DNA of 64,000 nt from an uncultured bacterium (GTDB taxonomy: Bacteria > Actinomycetota > Coriobacteriia > Coriobacteriales > Eggerthellaceae), in NCBI GenBank assembly GCA_937890835.1, contig CALADF010000043.1:75040-139039 (forward strand), in the 5' to 3' direction. Below, one piece after another: positions 25,397-34,083 of this stretch. The translations under genes and the position numbers were made by a program. A model generated the notes under the pieces. The model did no database searches. It was given only the letters and a program-made list of their open reading frames with translations, and had not been told where the DNA came from. Each line of letters opens with the position of its first letter. The first letter of the stretch is position 1.

Positions 25397-26106
25397 CGCA
25401 TCACCTTCGCGTCTCTCACGATTTTAGCATCACGCCAACGCGCGTACGCCATAGCCGCCGCCACGCCGATGAGCGCGCCGATCAAGATAGCGGGACCGGT
25501 GAGCCCCGCTATCTTGCAAACGCATACTCCCAGCATCGACGCGACAAATGCGACGACATTAGCCGACGTCATGCGCTGACTGACGAGAAGGCAGATGAAA
25601 ATAGACGTCATCGCGAACGCCGCGATGTTGAGCGGAATGCCGATCGCGCCTCCCACCAAGACACCGACCATGTTCGAAAAGGTCCATGACGTCTGGGAGA
25701 ATATGTTCACCCACAGCGCCCGATCAACCGACCAGTCGCCCTCTCTGAATCGCGCGGTGGAGACACCGTAGCTCTCGTCGGTCACCGTGGCTGCGAAGAA
25801 AAAGGCCAGCCGCTTCGACACGCCCTTGCACTCAGGCGCGAACGACGCAGAGTAGAGCATCTGACGAGTGTTCACCAGCGAAACGCTCGCGACGATGGAC
25901 GCAAGCGGCGATGCCGCAAGGTACATGTTCGGAATCATGAACTGACCTGCACCGGAATAGAACAAGACCGAAAACAGGAAAACCTGCAACATATCAAGAC
26001 CAATGGACTGGCACAAAATACCGCAGGGGATGCCGATGGCGATGTAGCCCAAAACGATGGGCAAGGCGGCGCTGAAAGCTTGAGAGATGTGCTGTTTGTT
26101 AAACAT
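25393..26106 (-). CDS. azlC: AzlC-family branched-chain amino acid permease
   Basis: This 237-aa polytopic membrane protein is the large subunit of an AzlCD-type exporter. It carries the conserved start region FSAALPIVLGYIAIGIPCGILC, then LFYSGAGQFM, LVNTRQMLYSASFAPE and TDESYGVS. ATG 26106 begins a typical AzlC; the open frame upstream encodes an Arg-rich, non-conserved stretch across the intergenic region. A TATAAT ends 9 bases before the ATG and no ribosome-binding site is visible. Confidence 0.9.
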   Translation of the reverse strand: MFNKQHISQAFSAALPIVLGYIAIGIPCGILCQSIGLDMLQVFLFSVLFYSGAGQFMIPNMYLAASPLASIVASVSLVNTRQMLYSASFAPECKGVSKRLAFFFAATVTDESYGVSTARFREGDWSVDRALWVNIFSQTSWTFSNMVGVLVGGAIGIPLNIAAFAMTSIFICLLVSQRMTSANVVAFVASMLGVCVCKIAGLTGPAILIGALIGVAAAMAYARWRDAKIVRDAKVMR

Positions 26107-26115
26107 AGGTTTGCC

Positions 26116-26121
26116 ATTATA
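26116..26121 (-). promoter_or_regulatory. Candidate near-leaderless -10 box of azlC
   Basis: TATAAT on the - strand is followed by nine bases and then ATG 26106, predicting a leader of about three bases. No Shine-Dalgarno-like sequence lies between. Confidence 0.5.
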
Positions 26122-26234
26122 GCCATTTTCTGCGACGATTCCAAAACATCGACGCGAAGAAAACCCCCTGCGGCCAAATCCGAGGCGAAGCAACGATGGC
26201 GAGCGCAGCATGCCCGGGAGCGAACGCCGTCTGC

Positions 26235-26273
26235 GTGCGCGATCGCGCAGCAGTCGGATGCGCGATCGCGCAC
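26235..26273. repeat. 15-bp inverted repeat made of two GCGATCGC palindromes
   Basis: Two 14-base palindromes (26236-26249 and 26259-26272), each centred on GCGATCGC, form a perfect 15-bp inverted repeat (26235-26249 with 26259-26273) with a 9-base spacer. It lies between dgt and azlC. It could terminate dgt transcription without a T-run or bind a protein. Confidence 0.6.
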
Positions 26274-26347
26274 GAGGGCAACATCGCAGTAAACAACAAC
26301 GGCGAACGACGCGCCGAAACACACCCGGCCCCAATCAACGCATGATG

Positions 26348-27415
26348 CTAAAGCATGCCCCTCCCCTGCAAGCAAGCCGCATCGTGCGCAGGAACGAACA
26401 GCCTCTTGAACGTGCTCACCGCAAAGCGATCGGTCATGCCGGCAAGATAGTCGACCACGGCACGCACGTCGTCGCCGTCCGAGATAACGCGATATTCCTC
26501 GGGAACCTCGGCAACATGATCAACGTAATAGAAAAACAGCGACTCGACGAGACGACGGGCCTTCTCCGTCTGCTCGAGCACGGCTTCAGAGTAATACACC
26601 TTGCCGAAGAGGAAAGACCTCAGCTCCATCATGGCGTCCCATACGCCAGGGCTCATCCGCACCTCATCAAGTTCGGCGGAAGTGCGCACGGTATCGACGA
26701 CGAGCGTCTGAATGCGCGAGGAATGGTCGGGCCCGAGAACGTCGTGGGTGCTCGCGGGAAGGTCCTCCTCACGCAGAACGCCCGCGCGAATGGCATCGTC
26801 GATGTCATGGTTCACATACGCAATGCGGTCGGCGAGGGCCACGATGCGCCCCTCGAACGTTTCCGCATCCATGGAGCCTGTGTGGCAGACGATGCCGTCG
26901 CGCACTTCGGACGTCAAGTTCAAACCGCGCCCGCCGTTCTCGATAATCTCGACCACGCGAAGCGATTGCTCGTTGTGGCGATAAAGGTCGAAGATCTCCT
27001 CGGAGGCAAGGTCAACGCCCCTCAGGCGGGCGAGGCATGACCTGATGGCGTCTTCGCCGGCATGGCCGAAGGGTGTATGCCCGAGGTCATGGCCCAAGGC
27101 GATGGCCTCCGTGAGATCCTCGTTGAGCCCAAGGGCCCTAGCGATGGTGCGCGCGATCTGAGAGACTTCAAGCGTATGCGTCAGTCGCGTGCGAAAGTGA
27201 TCTCCTTCGACTGCGAGAAATACCTGCGTTTTATGGGAGAGTCTGCGAAACGCTTTCGTGTGCAGGATCTTATCCCGATCGCGCTGATAATCGCAGCGAA
27301 GGAGATCCTGCTCACCCGAGCGTTCGCGTCCTTCGCTCTCATCGGAAAACGAAGCTTCATCAGAAAGCACCCGATGCTCGATGACCTCGCGATCCTCGCG
27401 ATGCACCACTTTCAC
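26348..27415 (-). CDS. dgt: dGTPase-family HD-domain triphosphohydrolase
   Basis: HD-domain enzymes of this family hydrolyse dNTPs to deoxynucleoside and triphosphate, tuning the dNTP pool. The protein of about 355 aa shows RDRDKILHTKAFRRLSHKTQVF, then the metal site RTRLTHTLEVSQIARTIAR and AIALGHDLGHTPFGHAGED (HD pair). It also has YRHNEQSLRVVE and IVALADRIAYVNHDIDDA. GTG 27415 fits the AAGG site better than GTG 27424, which is directly adjacent to it. It lies about 60 bases downstream of mtnA in the same direction. Confidence 0.92.
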   Translation of the reverse strand: MKVVHREDREVIEHRVLSDEASFSDESEGRERSGEQDLLRCDYQRDRDKILHTKAFRRLSHKTQVFLAVEGDHFRTRLTHTLEVSQIARTIARALGLNEDLTEAIALGHDLGHTPFGHAGEDAIRSCLARLRGVDLASEEIFDLYRHNEQSLRVVEIIENGGRGLNLTSEVRDGIVCHTGSMDAETFEGRIVALADRIAYVNHDIDDAIRAGVLREEDLPASTHDVLGPDHSSRIQTLVVDTVRTSAELDEVRMSPGVWDAMMELRSFLFGKVYYSEAVLEQTEKARRLVESLFFYYVDHVAEVPEEYRVISDGDDVRAVVDYLAGMTDRFAVSTFKRLFVPAHDAACLQGRGML

Positions 27416-27475
27416 GGCAAACACCTTCCCTTCGAACTCGTTGCGCCGCGCCCGAGCCGCATTGGCCCTCGAACG

Positions 27476-28561
27476 TCAGTCCCTCCCAAACGCCCCTTCA
27501 AGCTCGCTCGGCTTGAAAACGCCCTGCTCCGTAACGATAGCCGTTATCAGATCAGCCGGCGTCACATCGAACGCAGGGTTGAACACCTCAACCCCCTCGA
27601 TGGGGGCCGGAAGGACCTCCGATGCCGCGCGCTGTTCGATGGGAATGCGCGTTCCGTCGGAACAACTCACGTCCACGGTGGAAGAGGAGGCCGCGACGTA
27701 AAACGGGATCCCATGATGACGGGCGAGCACGGCCACGCCGTATGTTCCGATCTTATTGGCGGTGTCGCCGTTTGCCGCAATGCGATCAGCGCCGACCACC
27801 ACCGCATCGACAAGCCCCGCGCGCATGACGCTCGCCGCCATGCTATCGCATAGAAGCGTGCACGGCACGCCCGCTCGCGCGAGCTCCCATACCGTCAAGC
27901 GCGCACCTTGCCCCACGGGACGCGTCTCGTCGGCGTAAACATGCTCGATCTTTCCCTGCTCCGCAGCAGCGTAGACCACGCCGAGCGCGGTTCCGTAAAA
28001 CGCCGTCGCGAGACTGCCCGCGTTGCAATGCGTGAGGACGCGGCTCTTCGGCCCGAGCAATGCGGCGCCATGAGAACCAATCGCGCGGTTCGCTGCCTCG
28101 TCGGCCTCCTCGAGACGCTTGACGAACGCATACAGCGACGCCGGCACCGATGCACGCCCCTCGGCGGCGAGTACCCGACGAGCCTCATCGAGCACGCGGT
28201 CGACCGCCCAGGACAGGTTGACCGCCGTCGGGCGTGCGTGCGATATGGCCGCGGCGGCCTCCTCGAGCTGAACCGCGAAGTCATCATCGGAACCCGGGCG
28301 TTCTTTCTCGACCTCGCTCGCAGCCAACACCACGGCGGCCGCGCCGGCAACGCCGATGGCGGGCGCGCCGCGAACCCGCAGGGCCTTAATAGCCTCGACG
28401 ACCGCGCGCCAATCAGACAGGTGAAGATAGACCTCGTCGTAGGGTAACCTGGTTTGATCGAGGAGATCGAGATGATAGCTAACGTCATCCGGCGCGACGC
28501 CTCGCTCGCTTAAGAGCGAAACAGTGCGCGGCAGACGATCGAGATCGAGCGACATGGTCAT
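27476..28561 (-). CDS. mtnA: S-methyl-5-thioribose-1-phosphate isomerase (aIF2B-like)
   Basis: MtnA converts methylthioribose 1-phosphate to methylthioribulose 1-phosphate in methionine salvage or related shunts. The 361-aa protein carries IKALRVRGAPAIGVAGA, the catalytic Cys region LTHCNAGSLATAFYGTALG, YADETRPVGQGARLT and the Asp region VVVGADRIAANGDTANKIGTYG. ATG 28561 has AAAGGAG six bases upstream. No other salvage gene is in the window, so its physiological substrate is not confirmed; the homologous ribose-1,5-bisphosphate isomerase is the main alternative. Confidence 0.87.
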   Translation of the reverse strand: MTMSLDLDRLPRTVSLLSERGVAPDDVSYHLDLLDQTRLPYDEVYLHLSDWRAVVEAIKALRVRGAPAIGVAGAAAVVLAASEVEKERPGSDDDFAVQLEEAAAAISHARPTAVNLSWAVDRVLDEARRVLAAEGRASVPASLYAFVKRLEEADEAANRAIGSHGAALLGPKSRVLTHCNAGSLATAFYGTALGVVYAAAEQGKIEHVYADETRPVGQGARLTVWELARAGVPCTLLCDSMAASVMRAGLVDAVVVGADRIAANGDTANKIGTYGVAVLARHHGIPFYVAASSSTVDVSCSDGTRIPIEQRAASEVLPAPIEGVEVFNPAFDVTPADLITAIVTEQGVFKPSELEGAFGRD

Positions 28562-28804
28562 GGAAGGCTCCTTTGTTCCCATTCGAGCGCATTCGCTATT
28601 CTACCCCAACGAAGCATGCCGAAAACAAGCGACTCGGACACAGGATGCATCGCATCGCCGTCCCGCGCCGCTCATGCCCTGCGAAGCGCAAGCCGCGAAA
28701 ACGGCAGGGCCCGTGCCGAAGATTCCCGACGCGGGCCTGAATGCGCCGACGATGCGAACCGGTTCAAGCGAAAATCGACATCGCCTTACACCCGGCTATC
28801 GCGA

Positions 28805-31800
28805 TCAGCTCCTTGAACGACGCAATGCGAAGACGATGGCCGCACACGCACCTGCGGCGACCAGCATCGCCGGAACGACGTACGCGATAGCCGCATCACC
28901 GGTCTGCGCCAACCCCGATGTCACCGAAGGCCGCCCTGCGGCAATCGATTCAGACGACTCCGGCGCGGCGGAATCCGAGGATGCATCGACCTTTGCGAAC
29001 GAAGCGCTGATCGTATGATCCGCGCTCACCGACTCGAAGGTGTAGGCGCCGTCGATAAGCGTTGCGGGCGCGCCGTCGACGAGCACGTTTTCGACCTCAT
29101 ATCCTGCATCAGGCGAAACGCGATACGTCACGTCGGCTCCCTCAGCCACCTTGAGCGCTCCCGGATTCGTGATGGAGCCGCCGCTGCCCGCGCTCGCCGT
29201 GATGATGTGCGTTACGGCGACGGGAGCGGATGAGGTTGTCAGCATCTCGACGGGCGTAACTGTCTCGCCGAATTTCTCATTGGTCACTCGCGCGTACCAG
29301 CCATACGTCGTTTCGGGTGTCAGGCCCGACCACACGATGCGGGCCTCGCCTTGAACGCCATCCACCGAGCCGATGAGCTCATCAGTGCGCACGTCGACGA
29401 CGATCGATTCGGTCGAAACGGTCTTTTCGGAGGTGTCGAAGGACACGTCAAGCTCCGCTATGTCCTGGTTCACCATCCGCGCACCATCGCCGTAATCCGC
29501 CTGCTTGTCGGCATCATAGTAGTTGAAGTCATCGCGGTAGGGCGAGTAGGAGTTCACGTAGACCTTATCGTTTTCGAGATCGAAATAGAGGAACTTGATG
29601 TACTCGGATCCGCCTTCAGGATCGGACTGGTAGTCAGTGCAGATCTGATACACCGTGCGTTCTCTCACACCGTCTCCATCGTCGTCGAACGCGTCGGTCT
29701 GCAAGCTTGCACCGTGGTAGTGTCCGTTGAGAACAGCGAAAACGTTGGGGTTCTTGGCAACAACCTCGTCTTGGAGAAGTTTTCCAGTGTAGTCGAGCAA
29801 GCTGTCAGCCGCCTTCACGTTGGTGTAACGGTGCAACGCGATGATGGCCTTCCGATCGGGGTACTGCGCGAGCACCTCGTTCATCCAGTTGATTTCATCG
29901 GTGTAGATGTCCCAGCTCATGTAAAGCACGATGAAGTCTTGCCCGTTCTCGGTCAAAAGATCGTAATGGCCGAGATTGTTCTTGTAGGAGCCGCCGTAGT
30001 AGGACTTATCGGCGAAACGGTCCTCCCCGAAGTACTTCCAGTAGTTGCCGTAGCCTTCCATGCCCGCGAACACATCGTGGTTGCCGCCGAGAACACCGTA
30101 AGGCATGCCCGCCTCATCGAAGATTCCCATCGCCTGATCGGCGTTGATCCACTCACCGGTCATATCGACGTCATCAACGATATCGCCCGTATGCAATACG
30201 TAGCGAATTCCCCACTCATCGGCGTTGTCGACGATCCAGCGGTTCATGTTGTCGTAATGATACGGGAAGCTCTCGGCATAATACTGGGTGTCGGTCTCCC
30301 ATGCGAACGCGAAATCGTAGGACTCGGGACGCGTGGTTCCATCCCAAGACGATTGTGCGTTTTCCATCGAAAGCACGGCGGCGGACCCGTCTTCAGCCGG
30401 CAGGGAAACGGAAGGAGCAACGCCGTCGGTCACGCGGCCGATGTACAGATACGCCGATCCATCCTTCACGCGATCAGCCGCAGGGAAAGAAGCGTCGATG
30501 GATCCGTCGTCGACCGCCTTCGCCACATACGACCAAGAACTCGATGCGAAGTCGTAGACGAACAGCGTCAACGGATGAGCATCATCGCCCGCACTCGCGT
30601 CTCCGCTCCAACGCACGGACAGCTCATCGCTTGCAGCTACATCGCCCGCTTCAAGACGGTAGACCTGATAGGGATACGTTCCGTCCGTCGAGCTGGCCGA
30701 AGACCCATCGCCGCAAAGGGTCACGCCCCCGTTGTCCTGGGTAAGCCGGCGCCCCTCGTAGAAAGAAACGTCGGCGGCATCGTCCTCAACGCTCACGGAA
30801 AGCTCCGCGCTCGTCGTGCCGGCACCGAATCCCTCCACGCCCGTAACGGACGGATCGACGTCCTCGGTAACGAAAGACGACTGAACCGACGTAATGTTAC
30901 CTGCCGCATCGGATGCGACCACCTTCACGACGTGTTCGCCGGCGGCCAAATCGCGCGGCGTGACAAGCGCGGGGAGCTCGAGCGGATCTCCGTCAAGCGT
31001 CACGGCAAGATCTACGACGCCGTTTACGTCGGAGGCGAGCTCGTCAGCCGAAAGCGTGAACGGCGCGTAGAGCGTCTCCCCCGTCGCGAACCCGAAGGAA
31101 ACCGCGGGAGCGGTGTTGTCGACGACCACTGAAGCCGTCACGTTAGCCGCACCCGACCCGGCAGTCACCGTGTGAACGCCTTCGGAGAGCGTGCGCGTGT
31201 CCAACGTCACGCCAACGGCGGTAGCATCGGCAGCAGGGACGCTGAAGCGCGCGGTGATCGACGGTTCCATGCCCGCGCTGTCACCGACCGTGTGAACCGC
31301 ATCGAGAGAGGTGTGCGTGTTGGTCTTCTCGTTATCGGGTTCGATAGAGACGGGTAGATAGCTTTTGCCGTTAGCAAGCTTCAACTGCAAGCCCGAAACT
31401 TTGAAGTCTTCGTGATTCTCATCGAGGACGGCATCGTAGATCTCCTCAAACGGCGTGCCCGAACCGCCGGCCCAGATGGTAAGAGCGACGTTGTACGTCT
31501 GCGAGCCCTCGTCATAGACGAAGTACTTCCCGTCAACATGAACGGCGCGCGAAGCGGGAGATTCCGCCCACGAACCCATGATGGTCAATATATCGCGAGG
31601 ATCACCTTGATACGGCGCGGTAATCGCATCTTTGAAGTAGCTGTCCATGCCCGAAGTCTTCACCATGAACCATGCGCCGTCCTCGAGCATCGGCGCAACG
31701 CTTTGCTCGGTCCCGTCGACAGCGATCACCGTCGACGCGTTATCGGCGCCATCGTTTGCCGTAATCGTGACATCTCCGCCGATCACATCGCCATCGGAAA

Positions 31801-33925
31801 GATTGAGACGCACGCCGCCTGCCGTATCGTTGATCCGCTTAACGGCAACCGTGCTCTCCGCGCTCTCCGTCATGCCGTAAAGAGAGTACGCGCGCACCTT
31901 AAAGGTCACCTTGTCGTGACCGAACAGGACATCCGAGGGAATCTGCATCAGATAATGCCCCAAACGCCATTGCTTCTTTTCCTTGATCGTCGTCCATTCG
32001 CTCTCGTCATCGAGCTTGTAGAGGATCTCGGTGCCCACGATGTAAGGTCGCTCGGCAAGTTCCGCATTACCCCCGGGGTAGTTCTCGGGGTTCTCCGGAT
32101 CAACGTTGTTCTTGAACGCGTTAAGACGATCCGAGCTCACCGCGTTCAACAACAGATCGGTATCCCACATCACTTGAAGAGCGTCGCCTTCGTTGACGGA
32201 ATCGGGCACGGTCATACCCTCTGTATCGTTGACGGTCAGGCGAGGCTTGTCATCGCCATCGTCATCGCATGCGGGGTAACCGGGATAGCCTGCAAACCGA
32301 GCGGTCTGCTGCGTGCACTTCTGCCAATCCTCAACCGACCCCGGCGTCGCATCGGAGACTTTGACGGGAATCGACTCGTTGGCCGATCCGTCACCGCGCG
32401 GATAGGTGTATTGAAGCGCCGTGCCTTTGCTCGTCAGCTGGTCGCCGGTGATGTTGAATCCCGCGAGCGTGAACGCGTCGCTCTCCGACGTCCCGAAACG
32501 TATCCAGCGGTGATCGCTCGCATGAAGACCTGCGTAATCGACCTGCACGATATCTTTTCCGAGCTCAAGATCCGTGCCGTAGAAGTCGTTGAACTGATCG
32601 ACGGTGGTCCCGTTGCTGCTCAACCAGTACACCATCGTCTGCCCAGGTTCCAAAACCGCCGTGAAATCAGACAACGACCAGGTCTTGCCCGATTCCGCAG
32701 CTGTTTGCGAAGGATAGTTGTAGTAGTAGAGAACCTTGAAATAGGAAAGGTTGATCGCCGTATCGGAGTCGTTGTAAACCTCGAAGTAGGAATACTGGCC
32801 CCCATCGGTGGACTCCGGGTTCGCGGCAACCTCGGTCACGTAAAACGGTGCCTGCTTGCTCGCATCGGGAAGAACCGCCGTCACCTTCGTCTTCTTCTCG
32901 GAAGAGCGAACCTCGCTCCCCTCGCCGCCGAACGCGCTGACATACCACTCGACCTCATCAGCGAAGATATCGCCCGAGTCAACCGTTGCCTTGAAGGTTT
33001 TCCCGTCACCTTGCGGCACCATGGCCACGCTGCGATAGTCGCCGTATTCCCCGTCGATCTTTTGACGATAGTGAAGCGTCGCGAACATGCTCGCCGACGT
33101 GCCCTCGTAGGGAATCTCGGCCGCTGCTTCGAAACCGCTGTCCCCGCACGCCGATACCGATTCGATCTTCGCCTGCTTCTCTGCGAAATGCACGCGTTCG
33201 GTAGGAACCTGGGCGGGATCGACCGATCCCGGCGTTGCCGCGGCCGTGCCCGACCGCTCGCACACGCGTCCGGATCCCGGATAGACGTACTGGATGGCTT
33301 GCTTATCGGGATTACCGGTAGCGATATCATCACCATCGACGTTCGACCAAGCGGAGACCATGACAGCGTCGGCGTTCTTGCCGAAAAAGTAGCCGCGAAC
33401 AGCCGTGGAGTGGATGCCCGAATACGGGATCCTCACGATGTCTTCGTTCTCCACCAGGCTGGTTCCGTAGAAGGCGTTGAAGTCGGCAAGCGAGCGACCT
33501 TTTTTCGACGTGTCGTCGCTCATCCACAAGACGAGCGTTTTACCGGGTTCGATGAACACGTCGGCGTCGCCCGAGCCGTATTCGTAACTTCCGTAGGCAT
33601 CGCCCGCCCCGAAGGTCTTACCCGTGCCCATGTCGCCTTCGTAACAGTAATAGAACACGTAATCTTTGAAATTGATCGGCGTATCGGAATTGTTGTACAG
33701 CTCCACATAGGTATAACGCTGACCCGAGGGCTGATCGGTTTCGATCTCGGTGATAAGCAGCGGGGACACCTCGTCCGTCTCCGCCGCGGCGCTCACCTCT
33801 CCCTCGCCAAGCGTCGCGGCTCCACCCGCCGCGTCAGCCTCGGTCGCGAGCGCAACCGTCATCGGCGAGAGCATCAAGCTCGCCGAGAGGACTGCGCCCA
33901 CGAGCGCCTGAACGCACCGTCTCAT
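28805..33925 (-). CDS. Large cell-surface protein: two lamin-tail domains, calcineurin-like phosphoesterase, LAQTG anchor
   Basis: This 1706-aa protein is exported by a signal peptide (residues about 1-28, ending TVALA). Two lamin-tail-like domains follow at about 52-200 (LLITEIETD, YTYVELYNNSDTPIN) and 358-520 (FYVTEVAANPE, YSYFEVYNDSDTAIN). Ig-like and beta-sandwich stretches come next. A calcineurin-type phosphoesterase domain spans about 1205-1465, with metal motifs WETDTQYY, HTGDIVDD, GGNHDVF and GHYHG. An InlB-type beta repeat lies near 1570-1650 (DAGYEVENVLVDG). The C-terminus is a sortase signal: LAQTG (about 1672), a hydrophobic helix, then RRSRS. It probably acts on extracellular phosphate esters or nucleic acids; the substrate is unknown. 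ATG 33925 follows GTGGGAA. No sortase gene is in the window. Confidence 0.92.
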   Translation of the reverse strand: MRRCVQALVGAVLSASLMLSPMTVALATEADAAGGAATLGEGEVSAAAETDEVSPLLITEIETDQPSGQRYTYVELYNNSDTPINFKDYVFYYCYEGDMGTGKTFGAGDAYGSYEYGSGDADVFIEPGKTLVLWMSDDTSKKGRSLADFNAFYGTSLVENEDIVRIPYSGIHSTAVRGYFFGKNADAVMVSAWSNVDGDDIATGNPDKQAIQYVYPGSGRVCERSGTAAATPGSVDPAQVPTERVHFAEKQAKIESVSACGDSGFEAAAEIPYEGTSASMFATLHYRQKIDGEYGDYRSVAMVPQGDGKTFKATVDSGDIFADEVEWYVSAFGGEGSEVRSSEKKTKVTAVLPDASKQAPFYVTEVAANPESTDGGQYSYFEVYNDSDTAINLSYFKVLYYYNYPSQTAAESGKTWSLSDFTAVLEPGQTMVYWLSSNGTTVDQFNDFYGTDLELGKDIVQVDYAGLHASDHRWIRFGTSESDAFTLAGFNITGDQLTSKGTALQYTYPRGDGSANESIPVKVSDATPGSVEDWQKCTQQTARFAGYPGYPACDDDGDDKPRLTVNDTEGMTVPDSVNEGDALQVMWDTDLLLNAVSSDRLNAFKNNVDPENPENYPGGNAELAERPYIVGTEILYKLDDESEWTTIKEKKQWRLGHYLMQIPSDVLFGHDKVTFKVRAYSLYGMTESAESTVAVKRINDTAGGVRLNLSDGDVIGGDVTITANDGADNASTVIAVDGTEQSVAPMLEDGAWFMVKTSGMDSYFKDAITAPYQGDPRDILTIMGSWAESPASRAVHVDGKYFVYDEGSQTYNVALTIWAGGSGTPFEEIYDAVLDENHEDFKVSGLQLKLANGKSYLPVSIEPDNEKTNTHTSLDAVHTVGDSAGMEPSITARFSVPAADATAVGVTLDTRTLSEGVHTVTAGSGAANVTASVVVDNTAPAVSFGFATGETLYAPFTLSADELASDVNGVVDLAVTLDGDPLELPALVTPRDLAAGEHVVKVVASDAAGNITSVQSSFVTEDVDPSVTGVEGFGAGTTSAELSVSVEDDAADVSFYEGRRLTQDNGGVTLCGDGSSASSTDGTYPYQVYRLEAGDVAASDELSVRWSGDASAGDDAHPLTLFVYDFASSSWSYVAKAVDDGSIDASFPAADRVKDGSAYLYIGRVTDGVAPSVSLPAEDGSAAVLSMENAQSSWDGTTRPESYDFAFAWETDTQYYAESFPYHYDNMNRWIVDNADEWGIRYVLHTGDIVDDVDMTGEWINADQAMGIFDEAGMPYGVLGGNHDVFAGMEGYGNYWKYFGEDRFADKSYYGGSYKNNLGHYDLLTENGQDFIVLYMSWDIYTDEINWMNEVLAQYPDRKAIIALHRYTNVKAADSLLDYTGKLLQDEVVAKNPNVFAVLNGHYHGASLQTDAFDDDGDGVRERTVYQICTDYQSDPEGGSEYIKFLYFDLENDKVYVNSYSPYRDDFNYYDADKQADYGDGARMVNQDIAELDVSFDTSEKTVSTESIVVDVRTDELIGSVDGVQGEARIVWSGLTPETTYGWYARVTNEKFGETVTPVEMLTTSSAPVAVTHIITASAGSGGSITNPGALKVAEGADVTYRVSPDAGYEVENVLVDGAPATLIDGAYTFESVSADHTISASFAKVDASSDSAAPESSESIAAGRPSVTSGLAQTGDAAIAYVVPAMLVAAGACAAIVFALRRSRS

Positions 33926-34083
33926 GCATTTCCCACTTTCTCTTCGCTCCTTCTTCCTTCGAACACCTCCGCACGCAAAATAGTCATGGGGAGGACATTC
34001 GAACTTATTCTAAAAGGTGAATTTCAAGGAAATATCAGACGGAGGAAAACCCGGCGTCAACAACACGCAAGGTTATGTTCAAA

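Noticed and set aside
26107..26334. 76-codon N-terminal extension of azlC
   Set aside because: Arg-rich, crosses the -10 box and the intergenic hairpin, and is absent from the AzlC family.
28698..28718. Hairpin followed by TTTT on the - strand behind the surface phosphoesterase gene
   Set aside because: Only a 5-bp stem with a 7-base loop; too weak to call a terminator.
29351..31132. 593-codon + strand ORF
   Set aside because: Antisense to the surface phosphoesterase catalytic region, low-complexity Val/Arg/His composition.
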